The notes below the pieces were generated by a model. That model worked only from the letters and a program-made list of their open reading frames with translations, was not told where the DNA came from and searched no databases. Source: Streptomyces sp. WZ.A104 (GTDB taxonomy: Bacteria > Actinomycetota > Actinomycetes > Streptomycetales > Streptomycetaceae). Taken from it: 64,000 bases of DNA. Shown one piece after another: positions 42,437 to 51,834 of this stretch. The stretch spans positions 21,452-85,451 of the forward strand of contig NZ_NWVL01000031.1 of assembly GCF_002382885.1 (NCBI RefSeq). The letters are read 5' to 3'. Both the position numbers and the translations under genes were made by a program. Within the stretch, counting starts at the first letter, position 1; every line of letters starts with the position of its first letter.

Positions 42437-43369
42437 TCAGTGAGCCTGAGCGCCCTGCGTCCCCTGCGGCGTCGCGGGCGTGATGCCCAGCGCCGTGGCG
42501 TACAGGGACAGCACGAGCTTGCCGATCGCCGGGTACGCGCCCAGCGGCTCGGCCGTCGCGCAGCCCGCCTCCTTCGCGGCGGCGTCCAGCAGACCGGGGT
42601 CGATCTCCGGGCCCACCAGATACGGCGCCAGCGCGAGCTGCGCCGAGCCGGAGGCCTGGAGCTGCTCCGCGATCGAGGCGACCGAGCCCTCCACATCCAG
42701 CGCGGCGGCCATCACCGGCACGGCGAGGCGGGCGGCCAGCAGCATGCCGGTGATCCCGGCCGCCTGTACGGCCTCCTCACCGCCCACCGTGGCCAGCACG
42801 ATGCCGTCGGCAGCGGTCGCGACGGTGAACAGCCGGGCGCGGTCGGCGCGCGCGAGGCCCGCCTCCGACAGCCGCACGTGCAGCGCCTCGGCGAGCAGCG
42901 GGTGCGGGCCGAGCACGTCGGTCAGCTCGACCTGTGTACCGCTGTCCGCCACGGCCTGCCGTATCCGTTGGATCAGCGCGTTGTCGGGACCCGCGAGCAG
43001 CGGGACCACGACGGCGGACGGACCTGCGGGCTCGGGGACCTCGCGACCGGCGGCGGTGGCCTGCTCGTAGCGCGCGACGCGCTCGGCGGCGGTGTGGGTG
43101 AGAACGGTGGCGAGGGTCGGGTACTCGGCGTCGTCGCCGTCGAGGTAACCGATCCGGGCATTGAGCCCGGGCAGCTCGGAACGGGCGATGCTGATCACTT
43201 CTTCGGCCAGACTGCGCGTGGCCGGAGAAGGCGTACCGGGAACGGCGAGAACGAGCGCGGCAGCGCCCTCAGGTGCGACCACCGGCTCCGGGCGGCGGTG
43301 CCGTCCGGACTGGCGAGGTCGCGGCATTCGTACAGGCAGGCCGGAAGCGGGCCCAGTGGGGGTGCTCAT
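42437..43369 (-). CDS. CbiX/sirohydrochlorin-chelatase-like protein
   Basis: A 310-residue protein with two chelatase-like halves: 'AALVLAVPGTPSPAT' with 'VVVPLLAGPDNALIQRIRQAV' in the first, and 'DGIVLATVGGEEAVQAAG' with 'LALAPYLVGPEIDPGLL' in the second. This is the class II chelatase (CbiX/SirB) fold used to insert Co2+ or Fe2+ into sirohydrochlorin. The usual metal-binding His of CbiX ('HGS' and a second His after 'PL/F') is not conserved in the first half (VPGTP in place of HGS), so activity is uncertain. I chose ATG 43369; an in-frame ATG at 43402 also exists. Confidence 0.72.
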   Translation of the reverse strand: MSTPTGPASGLPVRMPRPRQSGRHRRPEPVVAPEGAAALVLAVPGTPSPATRSLAEEVISIARSELPGLNARIGYLDGDDAEYPTLATVLTHTAAERVARYEQATAAGREVPEPAGPSAVVVPLLAGPDNALIQRIRQAVADSGTQVELTDVLGPHPLLAEALHVRLSEAGLARADRARLFTVATAADGIVLATVGGEEAVQAAGITGMLLAARLAVPVMAAALDVEGSVASIAEQLQASGSAQLALAPYLVGPEIDPGLLDAAAKEAGCATAEPLGAYPAIGKLVLSLYATALGITPATPQGTQGAQAH

Positions 43370-43431
43370 GGCGCCGCATGCTACTGGTTTTGCCTGCCCC
43401 ACGGTTCGGGGAGGGTCCGGTCGAGCGTTAA

Positions 43432-44628
43432 CTATCCGCTTATGTCCGATGAGTGATGTACCGCCGAAGTGTCCCTGTCTGTCGCCTCGTTCTTCGGGCC
43501 TTCCGATGTCTCCGTGGGCACCCGGAGCATCGCCGGATGGCGCGGCAGCCGCAGATCGTCCGCGGCCAGGGCGCGCGCGATCCGGAGTGCGCCGGTGAGC
43601 GGGTCACCCGTCCCCGTATCCACCCGGGCCCGGGGGAGCAGCTGGGCCAACTCCTCGCGCAGCGGTGCGAGCAGGGGCTCGCCCATCCGGAACAGGCCTC
43701 CGGTCAGGGCCACTTCACTCCGGCCGCCGCTCCTGCTGCCACTAGTGGCGCCACCCCTGTCGTCCTCTCCGTCATCTTCCTCCCGGCCTGCGCCCCCGCC
43801 TCTCGGGCACACGGCCGCGGCCGCCTCGGCGATATGGCGGGCGGCCTCGCGCAGAATGCCCGCCGCAACCGGATCCGCTCCGGCGCACGCCGCCACCTCC
43901 GGGGCGAACGAGGCCAGTACGGCGGGCCGGTCGTAGCGGGGGTAGAGCAGCCCCGGCAGATCCTCGGCCGGACCGAACACGGACACCAGCCGGGCCAGCA
44001 GCGCGGGCGAACCGCCCCGCCGTCCGTCGTGCGCGCGCATCGCCGCGTCCAGCCCGGCCCGGCCGATCCACGCGCCGCCGCCGTTGTCACCCAGAAGATG
44101 GCCCCAGCCGTCCGCCCTGCGCCAGGACGCCAGGTCCGTACCGAGGGCGATCATGCCCGTGCCGCCCGCGACGACCACCCCGGGACGCTGTCCGACCGCG
44201 CCCGCGTACGCCGTCACCGCGTCGGCGGCCAGCGCCAGCCTGCGCACGCCCAGCGCATCCGCGAGCGCACCGGGAAGCTCCGCCCGCAACCGCCCGCCCA
44301 GCGTGGCCATCCCCGCGGCCCCGATCGCCACCGCGGCGATCTCTCCGGCGGCCGCAGTGCCGGGCGTCTCCGTGCCGGGAGCTGCCGTGCCGGGCGCCGC
44401 CGCCCGGGCCAGCAACTCCCGGGCCGCAGGCAGCAGCTGGTCCAGCAGATGTACGGCGTCGATACCGCCGGGACCCGTCCGTACGGGTTCGGCGCAGACC
44501 ATCGTCGACACCGGCCCGGCCGGATCCACCCGACCGAGTGCCACGCGCAGTCCGGAACCCCCGGAGTCGACCCCGAGGACGTACGCGTCCGGGTGGGCCG
44601 GGGCGGTCGCCGCCGGGGGATGCGTCAC
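43432..44628 (-). CDS. BadF/BadG/BcrA ATPase-type sugar kinase (N-acetylglucosamine kinase-like)
   Basis: A 398-residue actin-fold (ASKHA) protein. The phosphate 1 motif is 'VLGVDSGGSGLRVALG' near the N-terminus, the phosphate 2/connect region is 'VVVAGGTGMIALG', and 'WGHLLGDNGGGAWIGRAGL' is the family's substrate loop. The group includes N-acetylglucosamine kinases. An acidic and Gly-rich insertion lies near residues 285-305. A tail of about 40 residues after 'ARALAADDL' is unlike the family and probably disordered. ATG 44628 overlaps the uracil-DNA glycosylase stop. Confidence 0.85.
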   Translation of the reverse strand: MTHPPAATAPAHPDAYVLGVDSGGSGLRVALGRVDPAGPVSTMVCAEPVRTGPGGIDAVHLLDQLLPAARELLARAAAPGTAAPGTETPGTAAAGEIAAVAIGAAGMATLGGRLRAELPGALADALGVRRLALAADAVTAYAGAVGQRPGVVVAGGTGMIALGTDLASWRRADGWGHLLGDNGGGAWIGRAGLDAAMRAHDGRRGGSPALLARLVSVFGPAEDLPGLLYPRYDRPAVLASFAPEVAACAGADPVAAGILREAARHIAEAAAAVCPRGGGAGREEDDGEDDRGGATSGSRSGGRSEVALTGGLFRMGEPLLAPLREELAQLLPRARVDTGTGDPLTGALRIARALAADDLRLPRHPAMLRVPTETSEGPKNEATDRDTSAVHHSSDISG

Positions 44629-45302
44629 GGAAGCCGCCAGTCCACCGGCTGCGCCCCCTGGCGCTCCAGCAGTTCATTGACGCGGCTGAACGGACGCGAG
44701 CCGAAGAAGCCCCGGTCCGCGGACATGGGGGAGGGGTGCGAGGACTCGATCGCGGGGAAGTCGCCCAACTGCGGGCGCAGGTTGCGGGCATCGCGTCCCC
44801 ACAGCACCGACACCAGCGGTGTGCCCCGGGCCACCAGTGCCTTGATGGCCTGCTCGGTCACCTCCTCCCACCCCTTGCCCCGATGGGCGGCGGGTCGCCG
44901 GGGCGCGGTGGTCAGCGCCCGGTTCAGCAGGAGCACACCCTGCCGGGTCCACGGCGTGAGATCACCGTTGGACGGCCTCGGCAGACCGAGATCCGCGTTG
45001 AGCTCCCGGAAGATGTTCTCCAGACTGCCCGGCAGTGGCCGGACATCGGGGGCCACAGCGAAGCTCAGCCCGATCGCGTGTCCCGGGGTGGGGTACGGGT
45101 CCTGGCCGACGACCAGCACCCGCACCTCCTCGAACGGCTGCTGAAACGCCCGCAGCACATTCGGCCCCGAGGGCAGATAGGTACGTCCCGCCGCGATCTC
45201 CGCGCGGAGGAAGTCGCCCATAGCGGCGATGCGTTCGGCGACGGGTTCGAGGGCGTCGGCCCACCCCGGCTCGATGATCTCTTTCAACGGTCGTGCTGCC
45301 AC
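44625..45302 (-). CDS. ung: uracil-DNA glycosylase
   Basis: A 225-residue family 1 UDG. It has the catalytic water-activating motif 'VLVVGQDPYPTPGHAIGLSF' (about residues 59-78), 'LLLNRALTTAP' and the DNA-intercalation motif 'HPSPMSADRGFFGSRPFSRVN'. It removes uracil from DNA to start base-excision repair. I chose GTG 45302 (VAARPLKEI), giving the usual family length; GTG 45311 three codons upstream is also possible. It is coupled to the downstream kinase gene by a 4-base overlap. Confidence 0.95.
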   Translation of the reverse strand: MAARPLKEIIEPGWADALEPVAERIAAMGDFLRAEIAAGRTYLPSGPNVLRAFQQPFEEVRVLVVGQDPYPTPGHAIGLSFAVAPDVRPLPGSLENIFRELNADLGLPRPSNGDLTPWTRQGVLLLNRALTTAPRRPAAHRGKGWEEVTEQAIKALVARGTPLVSVLWGRDARNLRPQLGDFPAIESSHPSPMSADRGFFGSRPFSRVNELLERQGAQPVDWRLP

Positions 45303-45346
45303 GGCCCGCACTCTACTGGTGATACGACCACTCCGATCAACTGCCG

Positions 45347-46432
45347 TCAGTCGAGCACCACCGCCCGCACGCACAGGACGTCCGGCAGATGCGAGGCGAG
45401 CTGCTGCCAGGTGTCCCCGTCGTCCGCGCTCGCGTACAACTCCCCGTTGCGGTTGCCGAAGTAGACGCCGGCGGGATCGGAGTCGTCCGTGCACAGGGCG
45501 TCCCGCAGCACCGTGCCGTAGTGCGCGCCGTCCGGCAGGCCCGCGGTGAGCGGCTCCCAGGTGCGCCCCGCGTCGGTCGTCCTGAACACCCGGCAACGGT
45601 GCTCCGCCGGGACCCGGTCGGCGTCGGCGTTGATCGGGAAGACGTACGCCGTGTCGCCGCGGTGCGGGTGCGCGGCCGCGGCGAACCCGAAGTCGGAGGG
45701 CAGGCCCGCGCCGATGTCGCTCCAGTGACCGCCCCCGTCGTCGCTGCGGAAGACGCCCCAGTGGTTCTGCAGATAGAGCCGGTCCGGGTCGGCCGCGTCC
45801 CGGGTGACCTTGTGGACGCACTGGCCGAACTCCGGGTCCGGATCGGGGAGGAAGACCGCGGAGACGCCCTTGTTCGACGGGGCCCAGGTCGCTCCGCCGT
45901 CCTTCGTCCGGAACACCCCCGCCGTCGATACGGCGACGGTCACCGCCTTGGCGTCCCTCGGGTCGGTCAGGACGGTGTGCAGCCCCTCGCCCCCGCCGCC
46001 CGGCTCCCACCGCGACCGGGTCGGATGCTCCCAGAGCGGACGCACCAGCTCGAAGGACTCGCCCCGGTCCTCGGAACGGAACAGCGCGGCCGGTTCGGTG
46101 CCCGCGTAGACCACGTCCGGAGCCTCCGGGCCCGCCGGGTGCAGCTGCCAGACGCGCTCCAGGGACGCCCCGGTGGACTTCGGGAACTTCACCGCGGGCT
46201 GCTGCGGCTCGACCCAGGACTCGCCCAGGTCGTCGGAGTGGAAGACGGACGGCCCCCAGTGCGCGCTGTCCCCGCCCACCAGAAGTCTCGGGCTGTCCCC
46301 GCGGGTGTCGATGCCGACCGAGTAGATCGCCTGCGCGTTGAAGTGCGGGCCCGTGAGCTCCCAGGTCCCGCCGCGTCTGCGGCCGATGAAGAGGCCCTTG
46401 CGGGTGCCTGCGGTGAGGAGTACGTCGGTCAT
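45347..46432 (-). CDS. BNR/sialidase-like beta-propeller protein
   Basis: A 361-residue protein made of BNR (Asp-box) blades: repeated 'S-x-D-x-G-x-x-W' segments at 'FHSDDLGESW', 'FRSEDRGESF', 'FRTKDGGATW', 'FRSDDGGGHW', 'FRTTDAGRTW' and 'YASADDGDTW'. It resembles exo-alpha-sialidase/WD40-like proteins annotated in actinobacteria as glycosyl hydrolases. No signal peptide is present and the sialidase Arg triad is not evident, so a hydrolase role is doubtful. A 17-bp palindrome lies 53 bp upstream of the start. Confidence 0.85.
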   Translation of the reverse strand: MTDVLLTAGTRKGLFIGRRRGGTWELTGPHFNAQAIYSVGIDTRGDSPRLLVGGDSAHWGPSVFHSDDLGESWVEPQQPAVKFPKSTGASLERVWQLHPAGPEAPDVVYAGTEPAALFRSEDRGESFELVRPLWEHPTRSRWEPGGGGEGLHTVLTDPRDAKAVTVAVSTAGVFRTKDGGATWAPSNKGVSAVFLPDPDPEFGQCVHKVTRDAADPDRLYLQNHWGVFRSDDGGGHWSDIGAGLPSDFGFAAAAHPHRGDTAYVFPINADADRVPAEHRCRVFRTTDAGRTWEPLTAGLPDGAHYGTVLRDALCTDDSDPAGVYFGNRNGELYASADDGDTWQQLASHLPDVLCVRAVVLD

Positions 46433-46484
46433 GGTCCAGACCTCCCGATACGCCGTTGTGCCGGAACAGTGCCAGTCTGCACCC

Positions 46485-46501
46485 GGCCACTGACAGTGGC
46501 C
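46485..46501. promoter_or_regulatory. 17-bp perfect palindrome upstream of BNR gene
   Basis: GGCCACTG-A-CAGTGGCC is a perfect palindrome 53 bp upstream of the minus-strand start at 46432 and about 245 bp upstream of the plus-strand hypothetical gene. It is a candidate operator; no regulator gene is adjacent. Confidence 0.4.
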
Positions 46502-46744
46502 CGCTCACACGCTGGACGGCCCGGTCACGCCCGCACCCGAGCCGCTCGGCCCGCACCTGCACCTGCGCCGTCTGTGCCGCTTGGGACCGGGCCGCCCGCG
46601 GCCCGCTCGCGTAGCCCGCCGCCGGGGCTGGCATGCTGGGCAAGGGCCCCGACCGAAGCCGTACCGAGCCGTACCGGGTCGGACAGGAGTCGTACTGGGG
46701 CCGGACAGGGGCCGGGACGGGTAGCGGACACCGAGGAGACGACC

Positions 46745-47179
46745 ATGGGCAGTGGGATCACGGACGCCGAGGGCCGCGAGGTGCGGGCCACGGTCATCCC
46801 CGTGCCGCCCGGCGGGTATCCCCGCGTCGCCGTCCGGCTCTCGTACCGGGCAGGCGGAGCCGTCGAGCCCTCGGCCCCGGCAGGAGAGCTCGCCTGGTCC
46901 TGCACCCCCGAGGCGGCCCGCGAGCTGGCCGCGTCACTCGTACGGGCGGCCGAGGAGGCCGAGAACGCGCCCGGCGAGCAGCCCGTCACCGTCGAGGCGG
47001 GCGCACTGCGCCGGGGCGACGTGCGCGACGGCGACCGCGCCATGACCGTCGAGAACGTACGGACCGACGGCTCCACAGTCCACGTCACCTGGAGGTCCGG
47101 GGCCGGACGCACCTGGACCCAGGCGTACGGCGCCGATGTCGCCATCACCCTCAAGCGACGCCTTCCCGAGGGCCGTTGA
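46745..47179 (+). CDS. conserved hypothetical protein, 144 aa
   Basis: I do not recognise a named family. The protein is soluble, acidic in its middle, with a short alpha-helix rich in Ala and Glu (residues 57-75, 'EAARELAASLVRAAEEAEN') between beta-rich ends ('GGYPRVAVRLSYRAGG', 'VHVTWRSGAGRTWTQAYG'). ATG 46745 follows GAGGAGAC. The upstream 120 bases contain short direct repeats around CCGTACCG and CGGACAGG. It is followed by a methyltransferase gene 61 bp downstream on the same strand. Confidence 0.78.
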   Translation: MGSGITDAEGREVRATVIPVPPGGYPRVAVRLSYRAGGAVEPSAPAGELAWSCTPEAARELAASLVRAAEEAENAPGEQPVTVEAGALRRGDVRDGDRAMTVENVRTDGSTVHVTWRSGAGRTWTQAYGADVAITLKRRLPEGR

Positions 47180-47240
47180 CGCGGGTCGCGGGTGGCGGAA
47201 GCGCCTGCCGGGCGTCCCCGCGTCGGTAGGCTGGTCCGTG

Positions 47241-48011
47241 ATGTTCACCAAACATGGCCCCACCGTGCGCGAACTGGCCGTTCAGGCGCTCTCCTCGACA
47301 GAGCGCGGATACGATCTCCTCGCCCCGAAGTTCGACGAGACGCCCTACCGCACCCCGGACCGCGTGCTCGACGCCGTCACCCGGGCGCTGCGTCCGCTGG
47401 GCCCCTTCGACACCGGACTCGACGTCTGCTGCGGCACCGGCGCGGGCGTCGGAGTGCTGCGTCGGGTGTGCCGGGAACGCGTGACCGGGGTGGACTTCAG
47501 CGCGGGCATGCTCGCCGAGGCCCGCGCCGCGTTCCCGGACCGCGCGGCGTACCCGGCCGGGGGCGAAGGCCCGGCGGTTGCCGGGGGCGGCGGGCCTTCG
47601 GTGCACTGGGTGCGGGCCGACGCCCGCGCCCTGCCCTTCGCGCCCGCCTTCGATGTCGCCCTGAGCTTCGGCGCGTTCGGGCACTTCCTGCCCGAGGAGC
47701 GCTTCGGGCTCTTCGCCGAGGTGTACGGATCGCTCCGCCCGGGCGGCCAGTTCGTCTTCCCGCTCGGCGCACCGCCCCCGGTGGGCTCGCGCGCCTACTG
47801 GTCGCTGTTCGGGTTCGACGCGGCGATGCGGCTGCGCAACGCCCTGTGGCGCCCGAAGTTCATCATGTACTACCGCACGTTCCGGCTCGGCGATGTGCTG
47901 GAGGACCTGACGCAGGCCGGCTTCGTCGTGCGGCTGCTGCCGTTGACCGAGCTGGGCCTGCGTCCAGACGGCAGCCCCCGGGCACGCCTGGTGGTGGCGA
48001 CCCGGGAGTGA
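47241..48011 (+). CDS. class I SAM-dependent methyltransferase
   Basis: A 256-residue Rossmann methyltransferase. Motif I is 'GLDVCCGTGAGVGVLRR' (about residues 57-73), with the acidic end of strand 2 in 'VTGVDFSAGMLAEAR'. Motif II/III is 'WVRADARALPFAPAFDVALSFGAFGHF', and 'LRPGGQFVFPLG' follows. An N-terminal helix ('ELAVQALSSTERGYDLLAPKFDETPYRTP') and a C-terminal substrate cap are typical of small-molecule methyltransferases; the target is unknown. ATG 47241 is used; GTG 47238 directly before it is possible. It is convergent with the ferredoxin reductase gene, 12 bp apart. Confidence 0.87.
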   Translation: MFTKHGPTVRELAVQALSSTERGYDLLAPKFDETPYRTPDRVLDAVTRALRPLGPFDTGLDVCCGTGAGVGVLRRVCRERVTGVDFSAGMLAEARAAFPDRAAYPAGGEGPAVAGGGGPSVHWVRADARALPFAPAFDVALSFGAFGHFLPEERFGLFAEVYGSLRPGGQFVFPLGAPPPVGSRAYWSLFGFDAAMRLRNALWRPKFIMYYRTFRLGDVLEDLTQAGFVVRLLPLTELGLRPDGSPRARLVVATRE

Positions 48012-48023
48012 GACCGGCAAGGC

Positions 48024-49430
48024 TCACCGCTCACCGGTCCCTGTCCCGTTCCGTGCCGCTGCCAGCAGCCCGGGCCAGTCGGGAATCTTCACCGGCCCGC
48101 GCCCCAGCGACCGGCCGAGCTCCGCCTCCGCGCGCTCGATCGACAGCCAGCCGTCCCACTCCACCGGCCGCAGCCCCCACCCCCTCAGCACCGCCAACGG
48201 GTCCGCCGCCGCCGTACGCGACTCCAGCAGGGGCGCGTCCTCCAGCAGCGAGGCCACGGTCTCCTTGGCGCACGAGCGGTTCGAGCCGATCACGCCGGTC
48301 GGCCCCCGCTTGATCCACCCGGCGACGTACTCACCCGGCGACGGCACCCCGTCCCGAACCACCCGCCCCGCCCGGTGCGGCACCGTCCCGCGCACCGGGT
48401 CGAAGGGCAGCCCCGGCAGCTCCACTCCGCGATAGCCGACGGCCCGCAGGACGAGCTGCGCCTCGATGTCCTCGTACGCCCCGGTGTCCCGTACACCCCC
48501 CGCGCCGTCCGGAGCCGTACGGGCGAAGCGCACCCCGGCCACCCGCCCGCCGCGCTCCAGCAGCTCGACCGGCCGCAGGAAGAACCGCAGCCGGATGCGG
48601 CGTACGGCATCGGGGGTTCCGGGCCCCTCCGTCACCGGCCCTCCGCCCGCCGACCAGCCGCGCAGCACTTCCAGGTTGCGCCGGACCACGGCGGGCAGCG
48701 GCGGCGATGCAGGGAGGGCGCCCGGAGCGGCGTACGCCGGATCGAGCGCCAGCTCCGCCGGGTCGACGACGATCCGGGCGCCGGGCAGAGCGCCCAGCTC
48801 CCGCAGCTCCTTGGTGGTGAACCGGGCCTGGGAGGGGCCCCGCCGGCCCACGATGTGCACCTCGCGCACCCGGCTGTCCGCGAGAGTGCGCAGCGCGGCG
48901 TGGGGCACGTCGGTGGAGCGCAGTTCGTCCGCGCCGCGCGCCAGGATCCGGGCCACGTCGACCGCCACGTTGCCCACGCCGATCACCACGGCCGAGCGGG
49001 CGTCCAGGGCGAAGGGGTCGGCGGCGATGTCGGGGTGCGCGCTGTACCAGGAGACGAAGCGGGTGGCCGAGAAACTCCCCGGCAGATCCTCGCCCGGCAC
49101 CGCCAGCGGGCGGTCGGCCGCCGCCCCGACGCAGTAGACGACCGCGTGGTACAGCCGGGCGAGCCGCGCGGGGGAGACGCCGTCCGCCCCACCGACGCCG
49201 ACGTTGCCGACGAACGAGACCCGCTCGTCCTCCAGCACCGCCCGGAGGCTGTTCTGCAGCGACTTGATCTTCTCGTGGTCGGGAGCGACCCCGTACCGCA
49301 CGAGGCCGTACGGGGTGGGCAGCCGGTCCAGGACGTGCACCCGGACATCGGGCACGAGCGACTGCTGAAGCAGGGCCTGGGCGGTGTAGACCCCGCTGGG
49401 GCCGGAACCCACGACGGCGACTGAGAGCAC
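48024..49430 (-). CDS. ferredoxin/adrenodoxin-type NADP+ reductase (FprA-like)
   Basis: A 468-residue flavoenzyme of the adrenodoxin-reductase/FprA group. FAD motif 'VAVVGSGPSGVYTAQALL' is at the N-terminus, 'RLPTPYGLVRYGVAPDHEKIK' is a family signature, NADPH is bound at 'AVVIGVGNVAVDVARIL' and 'GRRGPSQARFTTKELREL', and the C-terminus has 'YVAGWIKRGPTGVIGSNRSCAKETV'. It passes electrons from NADPH to ferredoxin, for example for P450s. GTG 49430 has AGAGG upstream and puts the FAD motif directly at the start, as usual. Confidence 0.93.
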   Translation of the reverse strand: MLSVAVVGSGPSGVYTAQALLQQSLVPDVRVHVLDRLPTPYGLVRYGVAPDHEKIKSLQNSLRAVLEDERVSFVGNVGVGGADGVSPARLARLYHAVVYCVGAAADRPLAVPGEDLPGSFSATRFVSWYSAHPDIAADPFALDARSAVVIGVGNVAVDVARILARGADELRSTDVPHAALRTLADSRVREVHIVGRRGPSQARFTTKELRELGALPGARIVVDPAELALDPAYAAPGALPASPPLPAVVRRNLEVLRGWSAGGGPVTEGPGTPDAVRRIRLRFFLRPVELLERGGRVAGVRFARTAPDGAGGVRDTGAYEDIEAQLVLRAVGYRGVELPGLPFDPVRGTVPHRAGRVVRDGVPSPGEYVAGWIKRGPTGVIGSNRSCAKETVASLLEDAPLLESRTAAADPLAVLRGWGLRPVEWDGWLSIERAEAELGRSLGRGPVKIPDWPGLLAAARNGTGTGER

Positions 49431-49497
49431 GGCGCACCTCTTCCCGGAGGGTGCTTCCAGCATCGCACCGACGGCCGGAACACGGGATACCCGCGCA

Positions 49498-50166
49498 TCA
49501 CGTCATCAGCGCGCGCATCCGGTTGATCTCCACGGTCTGCTGGGCGACGACGTCGTTCGCCATCTGCTCGACGATGACGTCGTTGCCCTCGGAGAGTGCT
49601 TCCGTGGCCATGGTGATCGCCCCCTGGTGATGGGTGATCATCAGTTCGAGGAAGAGCTTGTCGAAGGCCTTGCCATCGGCGGCACGCAGCTTCTTCAGCT
49701 GAGCCTCGGTCGCCATGCCGGGCATCCCCGCGTGGTCGTGGTGCTGCTTCCGCTCGTCCCCGCCGTTTCTTTTCAGCCATCCTTCCATCGCCCCGATCTC
49801 GGGTTTCTGGCCTGCGGATATACGTTCCGCGAGCCGCTTGACCGAAGTGGACGAGGCCCGGTCCGGGGTGAGTTCGGTCATCACGAGGGCTTGCCTGTGG
49901 TGTTCGATCATCATCTGCGCATAGCGGAAGTCCGCCGAGTTGGCGGTGTCCTGGCCGGTCTCCGCGGCGGCCTCCTCGGCGGTGAGCGTCCGTGCGGGTT
50001 CGCCCGGTCTGCCCGGCGCCACCACACCCGGACCTGCGTCCTTGCCCGCAGCCGGCCTCCCGTCACCGCTGTCCGCGTCGCAGGCTCCCAGGGTGAGTAC
50101 GGCGGCAACCGCCGCTGCCGCGAGAGCGGTTGAGCGCAGGGTTGCGGACCGGTGGTGGATCAACAC
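49498..50166 (-). CDS. DUF305 family lipoprotein
   Basis: A 222-residue exported protein. A signal peptide ends in the lipobox 'LTLGAC' (Cys near residue 28), so it should be a lipoprotein. The DUF305 domain, a ferritin-like four-helix bundle, shows the paired-His motifs 'MMIEHHRQALVMTEL' and 'LMITHHQGAITMATE', and a His/Met-rich insert 'HHDHAGMPGM' between them suggests copper or other metal binding. GTG 50166 has AGGAGG upstream. It is divergent from the LVIVD protein gene, a pairing common in Streptomyces. Confidence 0.92.
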   Translation of the reverse strand: MLIHHRSATLRSTALAAAAVAAVLTLGACDADSGDGRPAAGKDAGPGVVAPGRPGEPARTLTAEEAAAETGQDTANSADFRYAQMMIEHHRQALVMTELTPDRASSTSVKRLAERISAGQKPEIGAMEGWLKRNGGDERKQHHDHAGMPGMATEAQLKKLRAADGKAFDKLFLELMITHHQGAITMATEALSEGNDVIVEQMANDVVAQQTVEINRMRALMT

Positions 50167-50340
50167 GGCGACCTCCTGTGGCACGTTGGCTGTTGCGGAC
50201 CGTCCTGACACGCTTCCACGCAGCAGAGATCGGAAACTTCCGGCGCGTCCATGCTGCCATCTGTTGATGTGTACATGAGAGGGGCGATACTGCCCGGGTC
50301 CGTGAACCGTTCGACCCGAACGGATACAAGGGAGGACGCA

Positions 50341-51834
50341 GTGACCTCGTTGCACACCACCCGCGTGCGGCGCAGACGCCTGGGCGCGGTCGCAGCCGCA
50401 GCCGGACTCCTCGCCACGCTGCTGACGGCCACCACAGCGGCCGCGACACCCGACCCGGGCGATGCCCCGGCCGAACGCGGTTCCGTCACCACCAGCGAGC
50501 AGGCCGAGGCCAGGGCCGCGATAGCCGCCGGTGACATACCCGGCGTGGACGAGATCGTCCACAGCTCGAACATCAAGCACCTGACGAACGTGCCGAAGGG
50601 CGACCTGAAGGGCACCAACACGGACCTCGCGTTCCAGGGGAAGTACGCCTACGTCGGCAACTACGACGGTTTCGTCATCTACGACATCAGCAAGCCGAAG
50701 AAGCCGAAGACCGTCGCCCAGGTGCTCTGCCCCGGCGCACAGAACGACATCTCGGTCTCCGGGAACCTGCTGTTCCTGTCGACCGACTCCTCGCGCAGCG
50801 ACAACTCGTGCTCCAGCACCTCCCAGCCGGCCACGGAGAAGTCCTCCTGGGAGGGCATGAAGATCTTCGACATCAGCAACAAGCGGCGTCCGGAGTACAT
50901 CGCCGCCGTCGAGACCGCCTGCGGCTCGCACACGCACACGCTGGTGCCGGACGGCAGGAAGAACGTGTACGTGTACGTCTCCTCGTACTCGCCCAACGAG
51001 GCGTTCCCGGACTGCCAGCCGCCGCACGACGGGATCTCCATCATCAAGGTGCCGCTCAAGGCGCCGCAGAAGGCCCGGATCGTGAACTTCCCGGTGCTCT
51101 TCCCGGACGGCGGCAACCCGGGGGCGCCCGAGAACCCGGGTGTCTCCAAGACGACCGGCTGCCACGACATCACGGTGCTGCCCTCCAAGGACCTGGCCGC
51201 CGGCGCCTGCATGGGTGACGGTCTGCTGTTCTCCATCAAGGACCCGGAGCGCCCGAAGATCATCGACCGCGTCCAGGACAACGTGAACTTCGCGTTCTGG
51301 CACTCGGCGACCTTCAACCAGGGCGCGAACAAGGTGGTCTTCACCGACGAGCTCGGCGGCGGCGGCGCGGCCACCTGCAACGAGGAGATCGGCCCCGACC
51401 GCGGCGCCGACGGCATCTACGACATCGTGGGCAAGGGCGACAAGCGCAAGCTGGTCTTCCGCAGCTACTTCAAGATCGACCGTCACCAGGCCGACGTCGA
51501 GGTCTGCGTCGCCCACAACGGCTCGATCATCCCGGTGAAGGGCCGCGACCTGATGGTCCAGGCCTGGTACCAGGGCGGCATCTCCGTATGGGACTTCACC
51601 AACTCGGCCAAGCCCAAGGAGATCGCCTTCTTCGAGCGCGGCCCGGTCACCCTCGACCGGGTCACCACGGCCGGCCCCTGGTCGGCGTACTACTACAACG
51701 GTCACATCTACTCCAGCGACATCGCCAAGGGCTTCGACGTGCTGAAGCTGAAGGACCGGCGCACCGACCCGGCGAAGCGGGTCAGGCTCGACGAGCTCAA
51801 CGCGCAGACGCAGCCGGACTACTTCGCCCGCTGA
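50341..51834 (+). CDS. secreted LVIVD-repeat beta-propeller protein
   Basis: A 497-residue secreted protein. The N-terminal signal peptide (Arg-rich start, hydrophobic 'LGAVAAAAGLLATLLTAT', Ala cleavage region) is followed by blades with 'G-F-V-I-Y-D-I-S' and 'GMKIFDISNKRRPEYI' repeats of the LVIVD family. Pairs of cysteines ('LCPG', 'SDNSC', 'TACGSHTHT', 'DCQPPHDG', 'GCHDI', 'ACMGDG') fit disulfides in an extracellular protein. GTG 50341 follows GGGAGGACGCA. Its function is unknown; the divergent DUF305 partner suggests a shared cell-surface role. Confidence 0.88.
   Translation: MTSLHTTRVRRRRLGAVAAAAGLLATLLTATTAAATPDPGDAPAERGSVTTSEQAEARAAIAAGDIPGVDEIVHSSNIKHLTNVPKGDLKGTNTDLAFQGKYAYVGNYDGFVIYDISKPKKPKTVAQVLCPGAQNDISVSGNLLFLSTDSSRSDNSCSSTSQPATEKSSWEGMKIFDISNKRRPEYIAAVETACGSHTHTLVPDGRKNVYVYVSSYSPNEAFPDCQPPHDGISIIKVPLKAPQKARIVNFPVLFPDGGNPGAPENPGVSKTTGCHDITVLPSKDLAAGACMGDGLLFSIKDPERPKIIDRVQDNVNFAFWHSATFNQGANKVVFTDELGGGGAATCNEEIGPDRGADGIYDIVGKGDKRKLVFRSYFKIDRHQADVEVCVAHNGSIIPVKGRDLMVQAWYQGGISVWDFTNSAKPKEIAFFERGPVTLDRVTTAGPWSAYYYNGHIYSSDIAKGFDVLKLKDRRTDPAKRVRLDELNAQTQPDYFAR

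Noticed and set aside
45303..46643. Extending uracil-DNA glycosylase upstream to 46643 (672 residues)
   Set aside because: The extra part is an out-of-frame reading of the BNR-repeat gene; UDG of 225 residues from GTG 45302 is the normal size.
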